Assembly (NCBI GenBank): GCA_023213395.1 | Contig: CM041465.1 | Location: forward strand, 120,783,741 to 120,847,740 | Direction: 5' to 3' | DNA from: Cycas panzhihuaensis | Taxonomy: Eukaryota; Cycadophyta | Length of the DNA: 64,000 nucleotides | The notes under the pieces: model-generated | Seen by the model: the letters and a program-made list of their open reading frames with translations, nothing else | Told to the model about the DNA's origin: nothing | The model's database searches: none | Part shown: piece after piece, positions 35,678 through 47,609 of the stretch | Position numbering within the stretch: position 1 is the first letter of the stretch | Layout: the number at the start of each line of letters is the position of its first letter | Made by a program: the position numbers and the translations under genes

Positions 35678-36052
35678 TTGGGAAAGAGCTATATCCCTAG
35701 GACGCCTTCCCCAGATTCGGTTGTGTGGCCCTTGAGCCCGCCTGGGGGATATACCACCAAACAGGGGTACCATTACGTATGCCTAGTGAGAGGTGACCAA
35801 AGGAATCCAATATTAGAAGGTGTTTGGCAGCTCCCATTTATCCCCAAGATAGTAGTGTTTTGGTGGATCTATTTTAGGAACAAAATTCTCACCGTAGATA
35901 ATCTCAAAAAGAGAGGTTCCACCTACCTAACAGGTGTATACTTTGCTGCAAAGAAGAGGAATCCATGGATCATATCTTCCTTGGGTGTTCATTCTCAAGG
36001 GAGTTATCGGGGCTGTTGTTGGATAAACTGGAGGTATGCTGGACCTTTTTAG
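35678..36052 (+). pseudogene. LINE zf-RVT region
   Basis: A 124-codon open stretch reads SPDSVVWPLSPPGGYTTKQG and GVWQLPFIPKIVVFWWIYFR, matching the zf-RVT domain that follows RT in plant L1 elements (W...K.GxYSVKSAY...W...PxKVxxFxW). A frameshift near 35945 loses the Cys-rich C terminus in this frame. Confidence 0.78.
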
Positions 36053-36192
36053 AAAAGGTTGTCGATCTATAGCTTATTTGGCAAAGCCCGTTTAGAAGTA
36101 AAGTCTTAAGCTGTATTTGGAAGAGTGCACTACCGATACTATCGTGGAATATATGGAAGGAAAGAAACAGAAAAATCTTTCAGGGGAAACAG

Positions 36193-36837
36193 ATGGACCA
36201 GCATGCCACCTTCAATAAAATCTGTATGGACATCAGGGAGAATGTTAGAAACATTAAGAAGAAGCACACTAACCTGACTAAGAATAGGATTCTGCTTAAG
36301 TTGGGCATAGAGCCAGTATATGAGGTTGTAAAGGTCAGATGTAGGAGCTCGTTGCCACCAGTGGAGCCCTGGTTAAAAATCAACTTTGACGGTGCTTCAA
36401 AAGGGAACCCCGAAGAAGCTATGGGAGGGGGTATTTGCAGAGATAACAAGGGTACCCCCATTTGGGCCTTCACGGACTATTATGAGCACCAAACAAACCA
36501 CTTTGCAAAAACGTACGCTATGAGCAAAGCTCTTGATTTAGCCCTTAAAGGAGGTATTCATCGACTGGTAATTGAGGGAGACTCAGAGATGGTCATTAAT
36601 TCGCTGAAAGGTGTAGCCCTCCCGGAGTGGAGATTTCAATCCATGATTAATGACGCGAAGGAGAGTATTAAGGGTCTAGAAGAAGTCTATATAAGGCACA
36701 CACTGAGAGAAGGAAATAAAGTTGCTGACTTTTTGGCAAACTGGTGGGTGAGGCAAAAGGAAGGCATCGTGTGGACGCTTGACTTTCCCGAGGATCTTAT
36801 GGCTCTGGTGGAGAAGAAAATGGAGCGAAGCAGCTAG
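36193..36837 (+). pseudogene. LINE C-terminal RNase H
   Basis: A 214-codon uninterrupted frame. RNase H domain begins WLKINFDGASKGNPEEAMGG (first catalytic Asp, about residue 62), AKTYAMSKALDLAL (the usual Glu of A-E-x-x-A is Lys), LVIEGDSEMVINSL (third Asp) and YIRHTLREGNKVADFLAN (His and last Asp). The Glu-to-Lys change should abolish activity. This type of archaeal/plant-like RNase H is typical of plant L1 LINEs. The ATG at 36193 is not a native start; the domain is the tail of ORF2. Confidence 0.88.
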
Positions 36838-36999
36838 CCATAGGGCTTGTCCTGGCGATGTAGTTCTTATGCCTAGACTGTGGGGATGTCACGGTCATCT
36901 TTGACTTGGAAGCCTAAAGTATATTGATGTACTAGGTTGTGGGATCTTGTTTCAAACCCACTTATAATTTAATTTTATCTTATCAAAAAAAAAAAAAAA
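36838..36999 (+). other. LINE 3' UTR and poly(A) tail
   Basis: About 145 bp of 3' sequence follow the stop codon, ending TTATC and 15 A residues (36985-36999). The tail gives the strand and the 3' border. Confidence 0.85.
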
Positions 37000-37098
37000 C
37001 TAGCCAGCTGAGACAACATGCATGATAAATGTCAACTAGACTGAGACAATGTGTATAATAGATATTGGCTAGACTACAAAAAAAAATGCTGCAATGAG

Positions 37099-38375
37099 TT
37101 TGAACATTCTATCTTGAGTCATTTCACCTTTAGTGATAATCATTTAATTATTACACTAATTTCACATTTACTATTATTAAATACTAAATTATATTGTTAT
37201 TTTATTATTTGACCAACAAATAACATATTCCTTTTTAATCTAGGTATAAGCAAAATATTATTAATATTTTTATTTTCTCCACTATTTATGTGAATTGAAA
37301 TAACACCTTGTCATTGAACGTTTTAAGTATTGTCATTACTAAAAATAGATTTTCATTTCTTAACATCATCCTCAAGCTTTGAAAATAAATCAAATTTGTG
37401 GAATAGCCAAAATTAATATACCATTCATCATTTAAAGATTAAACACTCAAACTTGAATAAAATAAGTTTTTTTTTTTTTTTAATTAGTAATTGTATTTAT
37501 TTAGTTATTTCTCTTCACTTGGCACTCATTTACAAAATGACCATGATTTCCACATACAATTGAGGTACAAAACCTCTTCTTTATCCTCTTTCTTATGGTG
37601 TAAGAGTTTCATTACTTCCACAACCTCACATGGGACTTCTTCCTCTATTTGCTCTGTAGGATCTTCCTCTTGAACTTGAGGTATTTTCTATATTTTCTTA
37701 TTAAAAGTTTTCTTGAAAATTTACTTAAACTTTTGGTCTCCTAAATCTCTTCCTTGAGCTTGTATTTGAGCCAAAAACTTGTTCCAAATTCTCATTTGAA
37801 GTTTTGTTTCTTTTCTTTACTGTAAGTAACATTGCTAACAATACATCAATATTCAATATAGATAAATCTTTAAAGACCTCTGTGGTAGTAGTTACATTTT
37901 TAAACTTTTTTATTTCACCAGTACTCCTTAAAATTTTCTCTACAATTCTTTGCTTAGTAACTTCTTCACCTAAGGATCTCATTTCATTCACCAAATCTTG
38001 AATTCTAGTAATGAAATTATTCGTAAATTTTTAAGCATGAATTATAAGATTTTTAAAATTTTTTCTTTGATTTTGTCACTTTACACCAGTAGGACCTTCG
38101 AATGTAGGTTTTAAAATATTTTATACTTCATCAAAAGTGTTAATATCATGTGCACGTTAAAATATAGGATCATCCACAACAAAAAAAGATAATAGAAAGA
38201 GATTCATTATCCATCTTTTTTAGTTCTTTATTTTCCTTTTCTTGATTAGGAGATAATTGAGTAATAGGAGAAATAGAAACATGAACTTTATAACTCATAA
38301 GTAAATAAAACATGTTTCATTCTCCTTAACCACATCAAATAATTTTTCCCATCAAACTTGGGAACCACCAAATTT
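37099..38375 (-). pseudogene. gag: Copia-D gag and protease
   Basis: Gag: start region MVPKFDGKNY-like at about 38370, then a 89-codon frame 37725-37994 reading NEMRSLGEEVTKQRIVEKIL, a typical UBN2 motif, and a zinc knuckle CGNHGHFVNEC (about 37570-37500) with its first Cys pair altered. Protease to pre-integrase: NNILLIPRLKRNMLFVGQII near 37220, the VYYVPGLKKNLLSVGQL-type motif. The protease active site itself is not clear. Gypsy-F interrupts directly beyond 37099. Confidence 0.75.
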
Positions 38376-39727
38376 GTTACTAGAGAGGAAGTTATACTTG
38401 TAAATGTAAATCAACCACAAGTACATAAATCAAGCATGAACAAAGCAACTAAGCATACAAATCCATTAAACTGGAGATATCAACCATGTCCCTTAAATTT
38501 GAAACCACTTTCTACCTCCTTGTCTTTAAAACATGACCAAAATATTAAATATAAATATTTTTATTAATTATCTTTATATCAAGACACTAGAGTTTAATAG
38601 ACTTCCCTTAAAGTCAAAAAAGAGGTAGAAATAATGTTTATTTAAATGCAAAATTAAAAAATTTTAGTTGCCATGTAGGATTCTAGCATAAAGTATTCAT
38701 TTTGAACTAAAATTTCTTTATCAAAACGACTTCAAAGTACTTAAAACCATAGTTCAAAATGACATGCCCTGAGTTAAGATTTCAATGGTTTAAATTGTTC
38801 AAAAAACTTTTAGATCAAAAGATATTAATGAAAATACAAAGGTACCTTATTATAAAAATAAAGCAAGAGTGACCTAAAGTTTTAGTGCCTTTCACTAGCT
38901 AGTCATTGGTTGTATAAACACTACATATGACCTATCGCTAAACTAAAGGGGGTTAATGATTGGGCTTCAAAAGATATGAAATATAACTAAATGAATATAA
39001 AAATTTATTTAAAAAATTATACTAAGTCAAATTTCCCTTGTCAAACTTGGTGTAGGGCATAATCAATGGCAAATTTAGCAATAAGGAATTTGATTGCAAG
39101 GATCAAATCTTCTACAAAATAATCATAATTCTTTAGTGATCTTGTACTCAAGACTAAGCAATTGAAAAATATGGTAAATATAATCAAATAGATTGATTAT
39201 AATATATCAAAAAATTGATTTATATAATAATTAATATGCAACTTCATTGAGTATCACTTGATCCAATAATGCAATATAGGTAGGTACAATATCTTTACTA
39301 AGTAGAGTATTAATAGAGGCAATGACCAACGGTATAATCACACACAACTAGAGTTGCAACCACACAAAGAATAGTTTGCCTGGGTAATAGGACAATAATC
39401 TTTAACAAGTTAGGTGATGGCATTAACAAACTATAAATATATTAAAGACACAGAGAAGCATATAATGGCAGCTTGGATAGTACAATGCTAAGGACAAAGG
39501 ACACCACACTTCAGATACAATAGCACATTATATATGTATATAAGAGATGGTTAGGGCAGTAGAAAGCAATTCACAATCACAAATAGGTAACTACCAATAT
39601 AAGTAAACAAGCACAAAGCCATGTGTAACATGAAGGTACACAATCAACCCTCAAACCCTACGAACAAATAACATAATGACAATTTGGCAATGATCAAAAC
39701 CCTAAACAACAAATAGATGGAAGCATG
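38376..39727 (-). other. Copia-D leader
   Basis: About 1.35 kb between gag and the primer site with no protein homology. AT-rich, with no notable repeat. Confidence 0.5.
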
Positions 39728-39739
39728 GATCTGATTCCA
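39728..39739 (-). other. Copia-D primer binding site
   Basis: Minus strand TGGAATCAGATC matches TGGTATCAGAGC at 10 of 12 positions and directly abuts the 5' LTR, so it is the initiator tRNA-Met site with two changes. Confidence 0.7.
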
Positions 39740-39923
39740 TATTAGAAATAATAAACATCCAGAATCAAAATAATTTTTTTCATTAATAATTCACATGCTA
39801 TAATACATATAAATAGTCATTATATAGGTGTTGTACACCAATTACAATGCATTAATAAGTCAACCAATAAATTATTTTGACACATGCACCATTATGCATT
39901 ATCTCCTAATATATCTCCTACTA
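39740..39923 (-). repeat. Copia-D 5' LTR
   Basis: Begins TATTAGAAATAATAAACATC and is colinear with 23031-23211 (shared AATTCACATG, ATAATACATATAAATAGTCA and TATCTCCTAATA-type segments). The outer border is placed to within about 10 bp because the ends diverge, and no clean target duplication with 23026-23030 (GAAGT) was found. Confidence 0.68.
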
Positions 39924-42149
39924 CTCCTAATAGCATTATACCTTTGTGAGATGTATTCATCTAACTCAAGTGTTCTACTTATTTATCACATAACTTCTCA
40001 AGTATCTCTCTAAACACCTATTCACTGCTTTCATTTGTCCATTGAGTTGTAAATGGTAACTAGTGCTTACAGCTAATGTCATTTTATCTTAACAACTCTT
40101 GCCAAAAATGACTAAGTATTTTCAAGTCTTTGTTGCTTACGATAACCTGTGGAAATCTATGTAGTTGATGAATTTTCTTTATAAATACTTTAACTATTGA
40201 AGGGCTTTATACATGGATCGTATGGTCATAAAATGAGTTAAATTTGTTAAACAGTCAACCACCACATTAATTACATCCTTACCCTTTGATTTTATAAGCA
40301 TATTATAAATCTATACTTATGCTTTCCCACTTCTTTTGGAGAATAGGAAAAGGCTTAGCAACTTAGGTGGTACTATGTGTTCATATTTACTAGTCTGACA
40401 TATCAAACATTCAACAATAAATCTCTACACCTCTCTTTTTATCTATATCTAGTAAATTAACTGCTTAATTTGTAAATATACTTTAAAGAACCCTAAGTAA
40501 CTAGCCAGTGAAACTAAATGCCCTTTTTCCATAATCCTAACCTAGAACTTAAAGTTAAGGCATACGAAGATTCTCCCCTTATACTAAATAACATTATTCT
40601 TCCATTCAAACTTACTATATTTGCCTTGTTGAATCTCTTTAAGGAGCTTTTCGACCTCTATACTCTTAGCATACTCTCCTTGGATATCTTCTATCCACAT
40701 CTTGGAAACATCATAGATACTCCATAAAGTTAGAATTCCTCCTCCTTTTCAGATAAAACATCTATGACCACATTTAACTTTGCTTTATTATAAAAATTTT
40801 CAAAATGGAATGCTTATAATCTGTTGATTTACTTATGTTGTTTTGAAGATAATTCCTTTTGTTTCAAGATATACTACAAATTATTATGGTCTATTTTATT
40901 TTTTATTCTGCTACCTAGAAGATATTATCACCATTTGTGTAGAGCATTCACTATGGCTACCATTTCTTTATCGTAGGTGGATTTAAGTTGTTCTTGGTTA
41001 TTTGGTTTCCTACTTTCAGAAGCAATTAGTCTTTCTTCTTACATAAACACTACTCATACTCCTATACTTGATGCATCACACTCAATGGTGAATGGTTTGG
41101 AAAAGTTAGGTGACGTTAATATGGGGACTAGGGTAATAATTTCCTTCAATCTTTAAAATCATTCCTCCTCTTGCTCACTCCATTGAAATGCAACATTCTT
41201 GAGTAAGCTTGTTAGTATCAAAGTTTTTTGGGTATTATTCTTAATAAACCATCTATAATATCCCATTAGACCCAAAAATTATCTTAATTGGAGGTTATTC
41301 CTTAGATTAGGCCAATTATAGATGGCCTTAATTTTCTTCAGGCCAACCTTAACTCCCTCTCAGGTTATGATGCGGCCCAAATACTCAACTTCTTCTTTTC
41401 TAAATACACACTTAGATCACTTGGTAAAGAGTTTGTTAGCCTAGAGAGTAATAAGAATTTTGTTGACATGGATAATATGGTTCTTCTATCCTTTTCTATA
41501 AATCAAAATATTATCAATAAAAACTAATGCTAACTTACTAAAAAAATGGGCCTTATTCATCAATGCCTAAAAAGTGTCATGGGCATTGGTGACTCTAAAT
41601 GGCATTACCTTCAATTCACACTACCAACATAGGGGCTATAAAAAAGCTTTTTTTAAGAACTAGTGCCATAAATCCAGTAGCTCGTCAACTATTGTCTCAA
41701 TCTTTGTTTTATAGTGATGTGGATGATTATACAGTTTCATGACTATTGAGTTAATCCCATGCTCCAATTTGATGGTGTGTTTTATACCTCAATTTAGTGG
41801 CAATTCCAACAAGAGCTCCTTAAAGACATCATCGTACCTTTGAAGTAGCTCTTACAATTCTAATTATAATTTATTCTCATCCTTGACCTCTACCCATAAT
41901 GCAAATAATTAAAATATAACCCCTAACTACCCCTTCCTTACTAACTTTTCCATTTGGTGGCAAGATATGAATTGATTTTTTACCAGTTACTACCTTCATA
42001 AGGTGATAACTTTACCATTTTACTTGTATTTCATAAACATTACCTTTAAATTCATTTCAAATATCCCAATTTTTAAAAGCCCTGGCTTCCTCGAATCACA
42101 TTGCTACCTCTAAAAACTACCACATAGAAACTTTTAGTAATAACTTCAT
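39924..42149 (-). pseudogene. pol: Gypsy-C integrase core, RNase H and reverse transcriptase
   Basis: Minus strand from right to left: RT start (HTIKLEHGINS near 41770), ELKVMPFRVTNAHDTF (about 41620-41570), LVFIDNILIY catalytic box (about 41530; usual VYLDDILV), FLGLMGYYRWFI, then RNase H FTIECDASSIGV (about 41090) and DKEMVAIVNALHKW, then integrase WESISIDL (about 40335), FIKKIHQLHRFPQVIVSNKD and FLSHFWQELLR-like residues near 40110. The first half of the RT palm is missing between about 41640 and 41690, and the second catalytic Asp is Asn. The copy is dead. Confidence 0.82.
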
Positions 42150-42431
42150 TGTTAAAATTAATATTTATGTTGTTAGGTTATGGGTCTTAGTAGGTTAATG
42201 ATGAGTCATTAGAATATTTAGAGAATTGTAGGGTCATCATTTAATGTGGTGATAAGTGTCATGGTGGTTATAAGTTATTTATGGATTGTTACTAATCGCA
42301 AGTTATATATTTTTCTATAGCAACTTATACATTCATCGAGCATTCTAAATGCATGAAAATTTTTAAAGGTAGATCAATTCTACTTGATAATTTTTTTATG
42401 TTTGTATTTCTGATCTTGGTGTAATTTCTCA
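42150..42431 (+). repeat. Copia-H 5' LTR
   Basis: Starts TGTTAAAATTAATATTTATG and ends ATTTCTCA, 282 bp, a few bases before the primer site. Colinear with 57474-57759 (shared ATGAGTCATTAGAATAT, GTGATAA(G/A)TGTCA(T/A)GGT and TTTTAAAGGTAGA). Confidence 0.75.
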
Positions 42432-42435
42432 TATT

Positions 42436-42447
42436 TGGTATCAAAGT
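42436..42447 (+). other. Copia-H primer binding site
   Basis: TGGTATCAAAGT matches TGGTATCAGAGC at 10 of 12 positions; initiator tRNA-Met type. It gives the plus orientation. Confidence 0.8.
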
Positions 42448-44099
42448 GGGTGGGAAATGCTAGATTTGAAGTGGTTATAAGGTGCAAGCTAAGTTTGAGT
42501 TTAGTGAATTTAGTACCTTTTTTAAAGCCAAATAAGCTATGATGAAAATTATTTAAATTTTTTGAGTTTTTATGAAAGACTATAGAGGTTGTTGGAAGTG
42601 TTCTATAGTGAATTTTCAATGTTATTCTAAATTTTCTAGGGGTATATTGTTCATGTTATGGACAAAAAAGAAAGATCTTATGAAGAATTAGGGCATGATT
42701 TTGAGCTTGAATTCTTTTAACTTCATTAGGTTGCTAAATCTCTATAAATATATCAATTGTTTAATGGGATAAATCTTTATTTATTGATAGGGCACAAAGC
42801 TAGAGAAGGAAGCATGGTTTATAAATGTTTTTTCAAATTCCTCTATGGAATTATTTTGAAGAAATACAACATTTATGCATCTATTTCAAGGGACAAATTC
42901 TAAAACCAAATGTACTAGTTGCTAGATTGTGGTTTTGTTACTGTAGGGTTTGAAATTCAAGATCACAGGATTCGTGGATTTTAAAAAACCAAAGTTTAAA
43001 GTATCAAACAAATGTTTAAATGTTTGTAGCAGGTTTGTTTGGTTTATGTTTTGCATGACCATTTGAACACTAGGTATTAGTATATATGAAGGACAGGTTA
43101 AATGCAAGACTAAGACTAGATGGATAAACCCTATTTATTCATCTACAACTTGATCTTAATGTTAGATAAGATGTTAAACAGAAGATAAACCCTAATTGAA
43201 CCTAATAAACACCAAAGTTTCAACATAGCTTAAAATGCCATCACTTAGAAGTTGTGAAAGACCTCAAATGGTGAGCTAGGGCAGAACTCAATAGAGATAA
43301 ACAGAGCTAGACAAATGCTACTGAATGCAAATAAACATCAAATATATAGATTTCTATGAAATGTCTAAGATTAATGTAGCAAATTTGATTCTTATAACAC
43401 CAAAGATTAATGCAACATGAGACATCAAACATCTAAGGCTATTGCAACCATTCAAGGACAAAGATCTAAGAATGATAACCATTGCAAAAATGCCTAATCA
43501 ATGAGAATTTAGATTGATTTAAATTTGAATCCATAAATAAAAAGAGGAAAAATAATGAAAATGTAGAATATAATTTCCCAGATTATTTTTCCATTTAAAA
43601 CAATGGTTAAAGTTTTACTTTTTACTTTCTAATGCTTTAAAACATTAGATCAATTTTAGTTTTGATTTTAGTTCTGGTGTTTAGATCTTTTCTTGGGAGC
43701 CCCTAAGTTGCATCGACTCATAGGGTGCCAAATTTATTTATGGTTTATTTATTAATCTAATCAAATTTCTAAAAATACTAAGATGTATATTTTTTAATTC
43801 TCTATCATTTTGTAGAGGGCACATAAGAATGTTTTGGGTCTCTACATGGTGTCCATGATTTTTTTTTTTTTTTCTGAAGTTATGCACAGTGACCAATGTT
43901 TCTAAAACATTAAAAAAAAAAAGGGAAAAAATGGTGTGTGGTATACTAGGGCTATTTAATGGCCACTTTTATGTGTGATTTTAATATTTTTAGGTGTACT
44001 TTTAAAATTTTCCACATAAACATACTAGGCAAGAACTTATTTAACTCTTAGTCAAAAGAATGGATCAATGTTAAAAACTTTAGCACCTAGAAGCACTAA
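42448..44099 (+). other. Copia-H leader
   Basis: About 1.65 kb with no recognisable domain. Contains a T run at 43859-43874 and an A run near 43912-43922 but no coding signal. Confidence 0.45.
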
Positions 44100-45100
44100 A
44101 TAAATAATTTTCTGTGAATGAATGGGTTGTCAAAGATTGTGCAAGGTAAAGCACTCATACAAGATGAAAAGATAACCATTTTTTATGAAAACATAGAATT
44201 TGAGAGAAAATATTATTTCACCTTAGGGTTGAAATGACCTTTTCCCTCAAATTGTGGTGAAGAATGTTAAAAGAGTGAAGACACTTAAAGAAGCATAGGA
44301 TGCCATCACGTTTATCTTTGAGATAAAAAAATCATAAAAGGGTTATGATTTTAAAGAATCAACTTTACAATCTTAGAATAATTGGTTTAGTGATCAAACG
44401 TCTCTAAATAGTTAAGGGAATCAAAAATTTTAGTTGGAGAATGTTAGGGAGACTATCAATGATAAAGACGTCATTACAGTTTTGATGAGTTTATTTAAGA
44501 AGTTTGAAAATTTGATGACAAGTTTTTTCTTATTAGAAAAAACTAACAAAATTTCTTTTATTAAGCTAAAGACATTGTTATTGTAATATGAGCAAATATT
44601 GAAGGATGATACTATTAGAGAATCTTTTGGTACATTTTTAATGAAGCTAAAGGAGAAGAAATCTTTCATTCTAAAGAAGAAAGTATTCCAACAATAGCAA
44701 CAATATACTTAGAAGGGGAAACTAAATCTATACTGCTACTATAATAAATTGGGTCATTTCAAGTGGGATTATAGGAAGTGGTAGGCTAATTATTAGAAGA
44801 AGGAAGATCACTAAAATTAGAGAAAGAAATTACAGGCAGGGCACATTTTGGGATAATTAATTAGCTTAAGTGACAAGGAAAAAAATCTTTTCATGATAGC
44901 TTCACATACAAGTCTAAAGGCATATGATGTTTGTTACGTTGATTGAAGGTCTTTGAGGCATATGACAAGATAGATTTAATGGTTTAGACACATGTGGGAA
45001 GCTATTAGATAAAGTGTTACACTAGGAGATAATAAGGTACTAAAAGTTGAGAGAATATGAGAGGTCTCATTTATTGTGCCTAATAGGGAAGATTACTACA
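44100..45100 (+). pseudogene. gag: Copia-H gag and protease
   Basis: Gag: EAXDAITFIFEIKKS-like UBN2 residues (about 44300), then NVRETINDKDVITVLMSLFK and a knuckle CYYNKLGHFKWDY (about 44733-44775; last Cys is Tyr, second Cys altered). Protease: CYVD, stop, RSLRHMTR (about 44935), a broken W-x-V-D-S-G-x-S-x-H-M-T motif. Multiple stops. Confidence 0.72.
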
Positions 45101-45179
45101 TCGAGGCACATTGTACGTGTAAGTAACAGTGAAGAATTAGATTTATGTCAACCAAATTAAAGATGACAACATGAGTATT

Positions 45180-46150
45180 CTCTTTAAAGATGGAAAGGCT
45201 ACTAGAAAGTTATTGCAGAAGGTATTAGAGATATTGGTCTTTATAGGCTTTTGGAAAATTCTGTAAACCAAAGAGCATTGATTGTTATTGATTCTTGTAA
45301 AATTCAATTAGGACATAAAAGAATAGGTTGTTTGCATTAGTCTTAGCTTTATCTGGTGCATAAACTAAATATGGTATATGGTCTTCCAAAACTTAAACTA
45401 ATGAACCATATTTATGAACCTTATGTCATGGAAATATAGCATAGGGAGAAGTTCTAAAAAAGCAAAGATTATAAATCAACCAAAAGGTTAAGCCTTGTCG
45501 ACTGAGATATTTTTGGTCCAATGTCAATCACTTCACTCAGAGTTGTAAGATATTTATTGACCTTTATAGATGACTTTTCAAAAAAAAAATCCTATAAAAG
45601 AGAAATTATAAACCTTTGATATTTTTAAGGAATTCAAAGTGAAAGTGAAGAATGAAAAGGGTCATAAGTTGAAAATCCTTAGACTAAATAATGGGGGAGA
45701 ATGCACCTCTAATGCCTTTAGTTTTATAAGAACCATAGAATAAAATAGTAGCTAATAACAACATACAAAGCTCAACAAAATAAAGTTATTGAGAAGATGA
45801 AGAAGACTTTGGTTGAAAAGGCCAAGTTGATGATGAAAGTAAGAGATCTCTTAAAACCCTTTTAGGATGAAGTTGTTTATATAACAGCCTATCTAACTAA
45901 TATAAGTTTAATAAAGTCTATTTAGAACATGATGCCAAAAGAAGCCCAATCAAGGAGAAAACCTACAATGAATCATCTCAAAATCTTTCAAAGCACTGCA
46001 TATATACATGTTCTAAAAGAAAATATAAAAAAATTAATGATAAGAATTTCAAGTGTATTCTCATTAGGTAGAGTGAAGAAAGCAAAGTATACTAAGTATT
46101 TGAGTTAGAAACTAAAAAGGTACACACAACTTGGGATGCATCTTTGAATA
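45180..46150 (+). pseudogene. pol: Copia-H integrase
   Basis: Pre-integrase zinc region KIQLGHKRIGCLH (L-W-H-x-R-L-G-H) followed by LVHKLNMVYGLPKL, then DIFGPMSITSLRVVRYLLTF and IDDFSKK (about 45500-45590), the first catalytic Asp region. The WGR/NGGE Asp region is recognisable near 45690 (NNGGECTSNAF-type in another frame). Further integrase C-terminal coding runs to about 46150 with many stops. Confidence 0.75.
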
Positions 46151-46539
46151 AGTTGACAAACACAATACTAACTTGGGCACTTTGAGAATGTGGCAAGATA
46201 AAGGAAAGTAGATCGAGAAGCAACTAAAATCTAGTTCTGGATAGCAATTTGTTGATCCTAAGTTTAAGCAAAAGTTATAATATGAGTTGGAAGGTGAGGA
46301 AGAAGAGTATTAAGATGCTTAAGAATCACAACTTGAAGTGTAGCCTGAGGTCCCTCCACTTGCCATGAAACTCCCTATATGGTACTTAAAAACTATAGCA
46401 AAAACTCGATTACTTGAGGTTAAAGGAAAACAAAACTCAAGAATGAGACATGGCATAATTAACTTTGCTTTGATGGAAGATGTTGATGAGACTTTGAGTT
46501 TTGAGGATGTCTATTAGGACTAGAAGTTAAAAACAATAA

Positions 46540-47609
46540 TGGATGCTGGAAATTATATTGTAAAGTAAAATAAGACTTTGGACTTGATCGAATTGCCAGT
46601 AAGAAAACATACAATTAGATGCAAATGGGCTAATAAGACCAAATTTAGATCTAACGGTTTAGTTGATAAATATAAATCTAGATTGGTAGCAAAGGGATTC
46701 AAGCAAACAAAAGGTATGGACTACTAAGGGACATTCACTCCAATAGCTAAAATGATAATAATTAGATTGATAGTAGTTATAATTTTTCAATTTAAATAGA
46801 AGTTACATGAATTTAATATCAAGAGTGCCTTCCTAAATGGAAATCTTATGGAGAAAGTCTATCTAGAGCAACCACTTAAGTATATTATAAAATACTAAAA
46901 ATACCTTAGGTATTGCTTAAAGAAAGCTTTGTATGGATTAAAGTAGGCTCCAAGAGCCTGATGTTCTAAGATTGATTAGTATTTTCTATAGAATATATTT
47001 AAAAGTTCACTAACTAATCTAAACTTATATATCAAAGATGAAAATTACTATTTAGTTATCTTTGTGGTTTCGTATATGGATGATCTTATGATCACAGGTA
47101 ATAATACCTTAAAGGTTAAAGAGCAGAAGAGTGATCTCAAGAGAATAGCTGAGATGATAAATCTTGGAGTTCTCCATTATTTTATGGAAGTAGAAGTTTA
47201 TCAAAAATCTAGAAAATCCATGATTTCATAACCCAAGTATGCATAGGAGATTTTGAAAAAATTCAAAATGGATGACTATAAACATATCCCAATCCCTATG
47301 GAGATAGGTTTAAAACTATCAATTTAAGATGATGGAAATCATATAGATGGCACTATGTACATGCATCTAGTTAGTGTCTTACTTTATTTGACTATAACTA
47401 AGCCTAATATATCCTTTGCAATTAGTTTATTATTGAGGTTTATTTAAGAGCTAAAGCAAAGCCACCAAAAATCTATAAGAAGGATCTTTAGATATTTATA
47501 TGGAACTTTATACCATGGATTAGAGTTCATCCAGAATAATAATTTCATGTTGGAAATGCATTCAAATTCTAATTAGAATAGATGTGCTAATAGTAAAAGG
47601 CCTACTTTA
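46540..47609 (+). pseudogene. pol: Copia-H reverse transcriptase and RNase H, first part
   Basis: HTIRCKWANKTKFRSNGLVD, YKSRLVAKGFKQTKGMDY, KSAFLNGNLMEKVYLEQPL, ALYGLK then the catalytic box SYMDDLMITGN (about 47070-47105), GVLHYFMEVEV, then YLYGTLYHGLEF and NRCANSKRPTL at the start of RNase H. The Y-M-D-D box is intact. The frame ends at the CTTTA target site of Copia-I. Confidence 0.86.
47605..47609. other. Copia-I target site duplication, left copy
   Basis: CTTTA directly before the left LTR, identical to 57045-57049 directly after the right LTR. Five bases is the usual copia duplication. Confidence 0.9.

Larger units (their letters stand above)
34604..36999 (+). mobile_element. 5'-truncated LINE (L1-like, with RNase H)
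   Basis: Non-LTR element inserted in the Gypsy-F 5' LTR. Left border follows AACTAGC (34597-34603), and the same seven bases recur at the poly(A) end (36998-37004, sharing two A with the 15-nt tail). It starts inside the RT domain, so most of ORF2 and all of ORF1 are missing, as usual for target-primed insertion. RT, zf-RVT and RNase H remain in order. It must be younger than Gypsy-F. Confidence 0.9.
30319..37093 (-). mobile_element. Gypsy-F, Ty3/gypsy element lacking reverse transcriptase
   Basis: Minus-strand element with LTRs 30319-30801 and 34172-37093 (the latter interrupted by a LINE), target duplication ACGAG (30314-30318) versus ATGAG (37094-37098), polypurine tract and primer site. 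Without the LINE it is about 4.4 kb: gag, protease, then a direct jump to the end of RNase H and integrase. The missing RT makes it non-autonomous in its present form. It is inserted in Copia-D between protease and integrase. Confidence 0.85.
34172..37093 (-). repeat. Gypsy-F 5' LTR, split by LINE
   Basis: Left part 34172-34603 starts TATAGGAATCCC (counterpart of TGTGGAAATTCC) and is colinear with 30319 onward. After the LINE the LTR resumes at about 37005 (AGCTGAGACAACATGCATG) and ends ATGCTGCA at 37093, matching the GGAATGCTATA end of the other LTR. About 521 bp without the LINE. Confidence 0.82.
23031..39923 (-). mobile_element. Copia-D, Ty1/copia element split by Copia-E and Gypsy-F
   Basis: Minus-strand copia element with 3' LTR (23031-23211), RNase H and RT (23240-24740), integrase in two parts (24960-25184 and 29620-30300), protease (37100-37450), gag (37500-38375), a 1.3-kb leader and 5' LTR (39740-39923). 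Copia-E interrupts integrase between the NRSTTK region and the following KPDVT region; Gypsy-F interrupts between protease and integrase. Removing both restores normal gag-PR-INT-RT-RH order, which is the evidence for one element. Confidence 0.8.
22016..42149 (-). mobile_element. Gypsy-C, Ty3/gypsy element split by Copia-D
   Basis: Minus-strand gypsy element seen in two pieces: 22016-23030 (3' LTR, chromodomain-like tail, integrase C-terminal part) and about 39924-42149 (integrase core, RNase H, reverse transcriptase). The integrase homology stops at 23030 and resumes at about 39924 in the same orientation, so everything between is an insertion. Its 5' part lies beyond the Copia-H border at 42150 and is not seen in the window. 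Confidence 0.82.
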
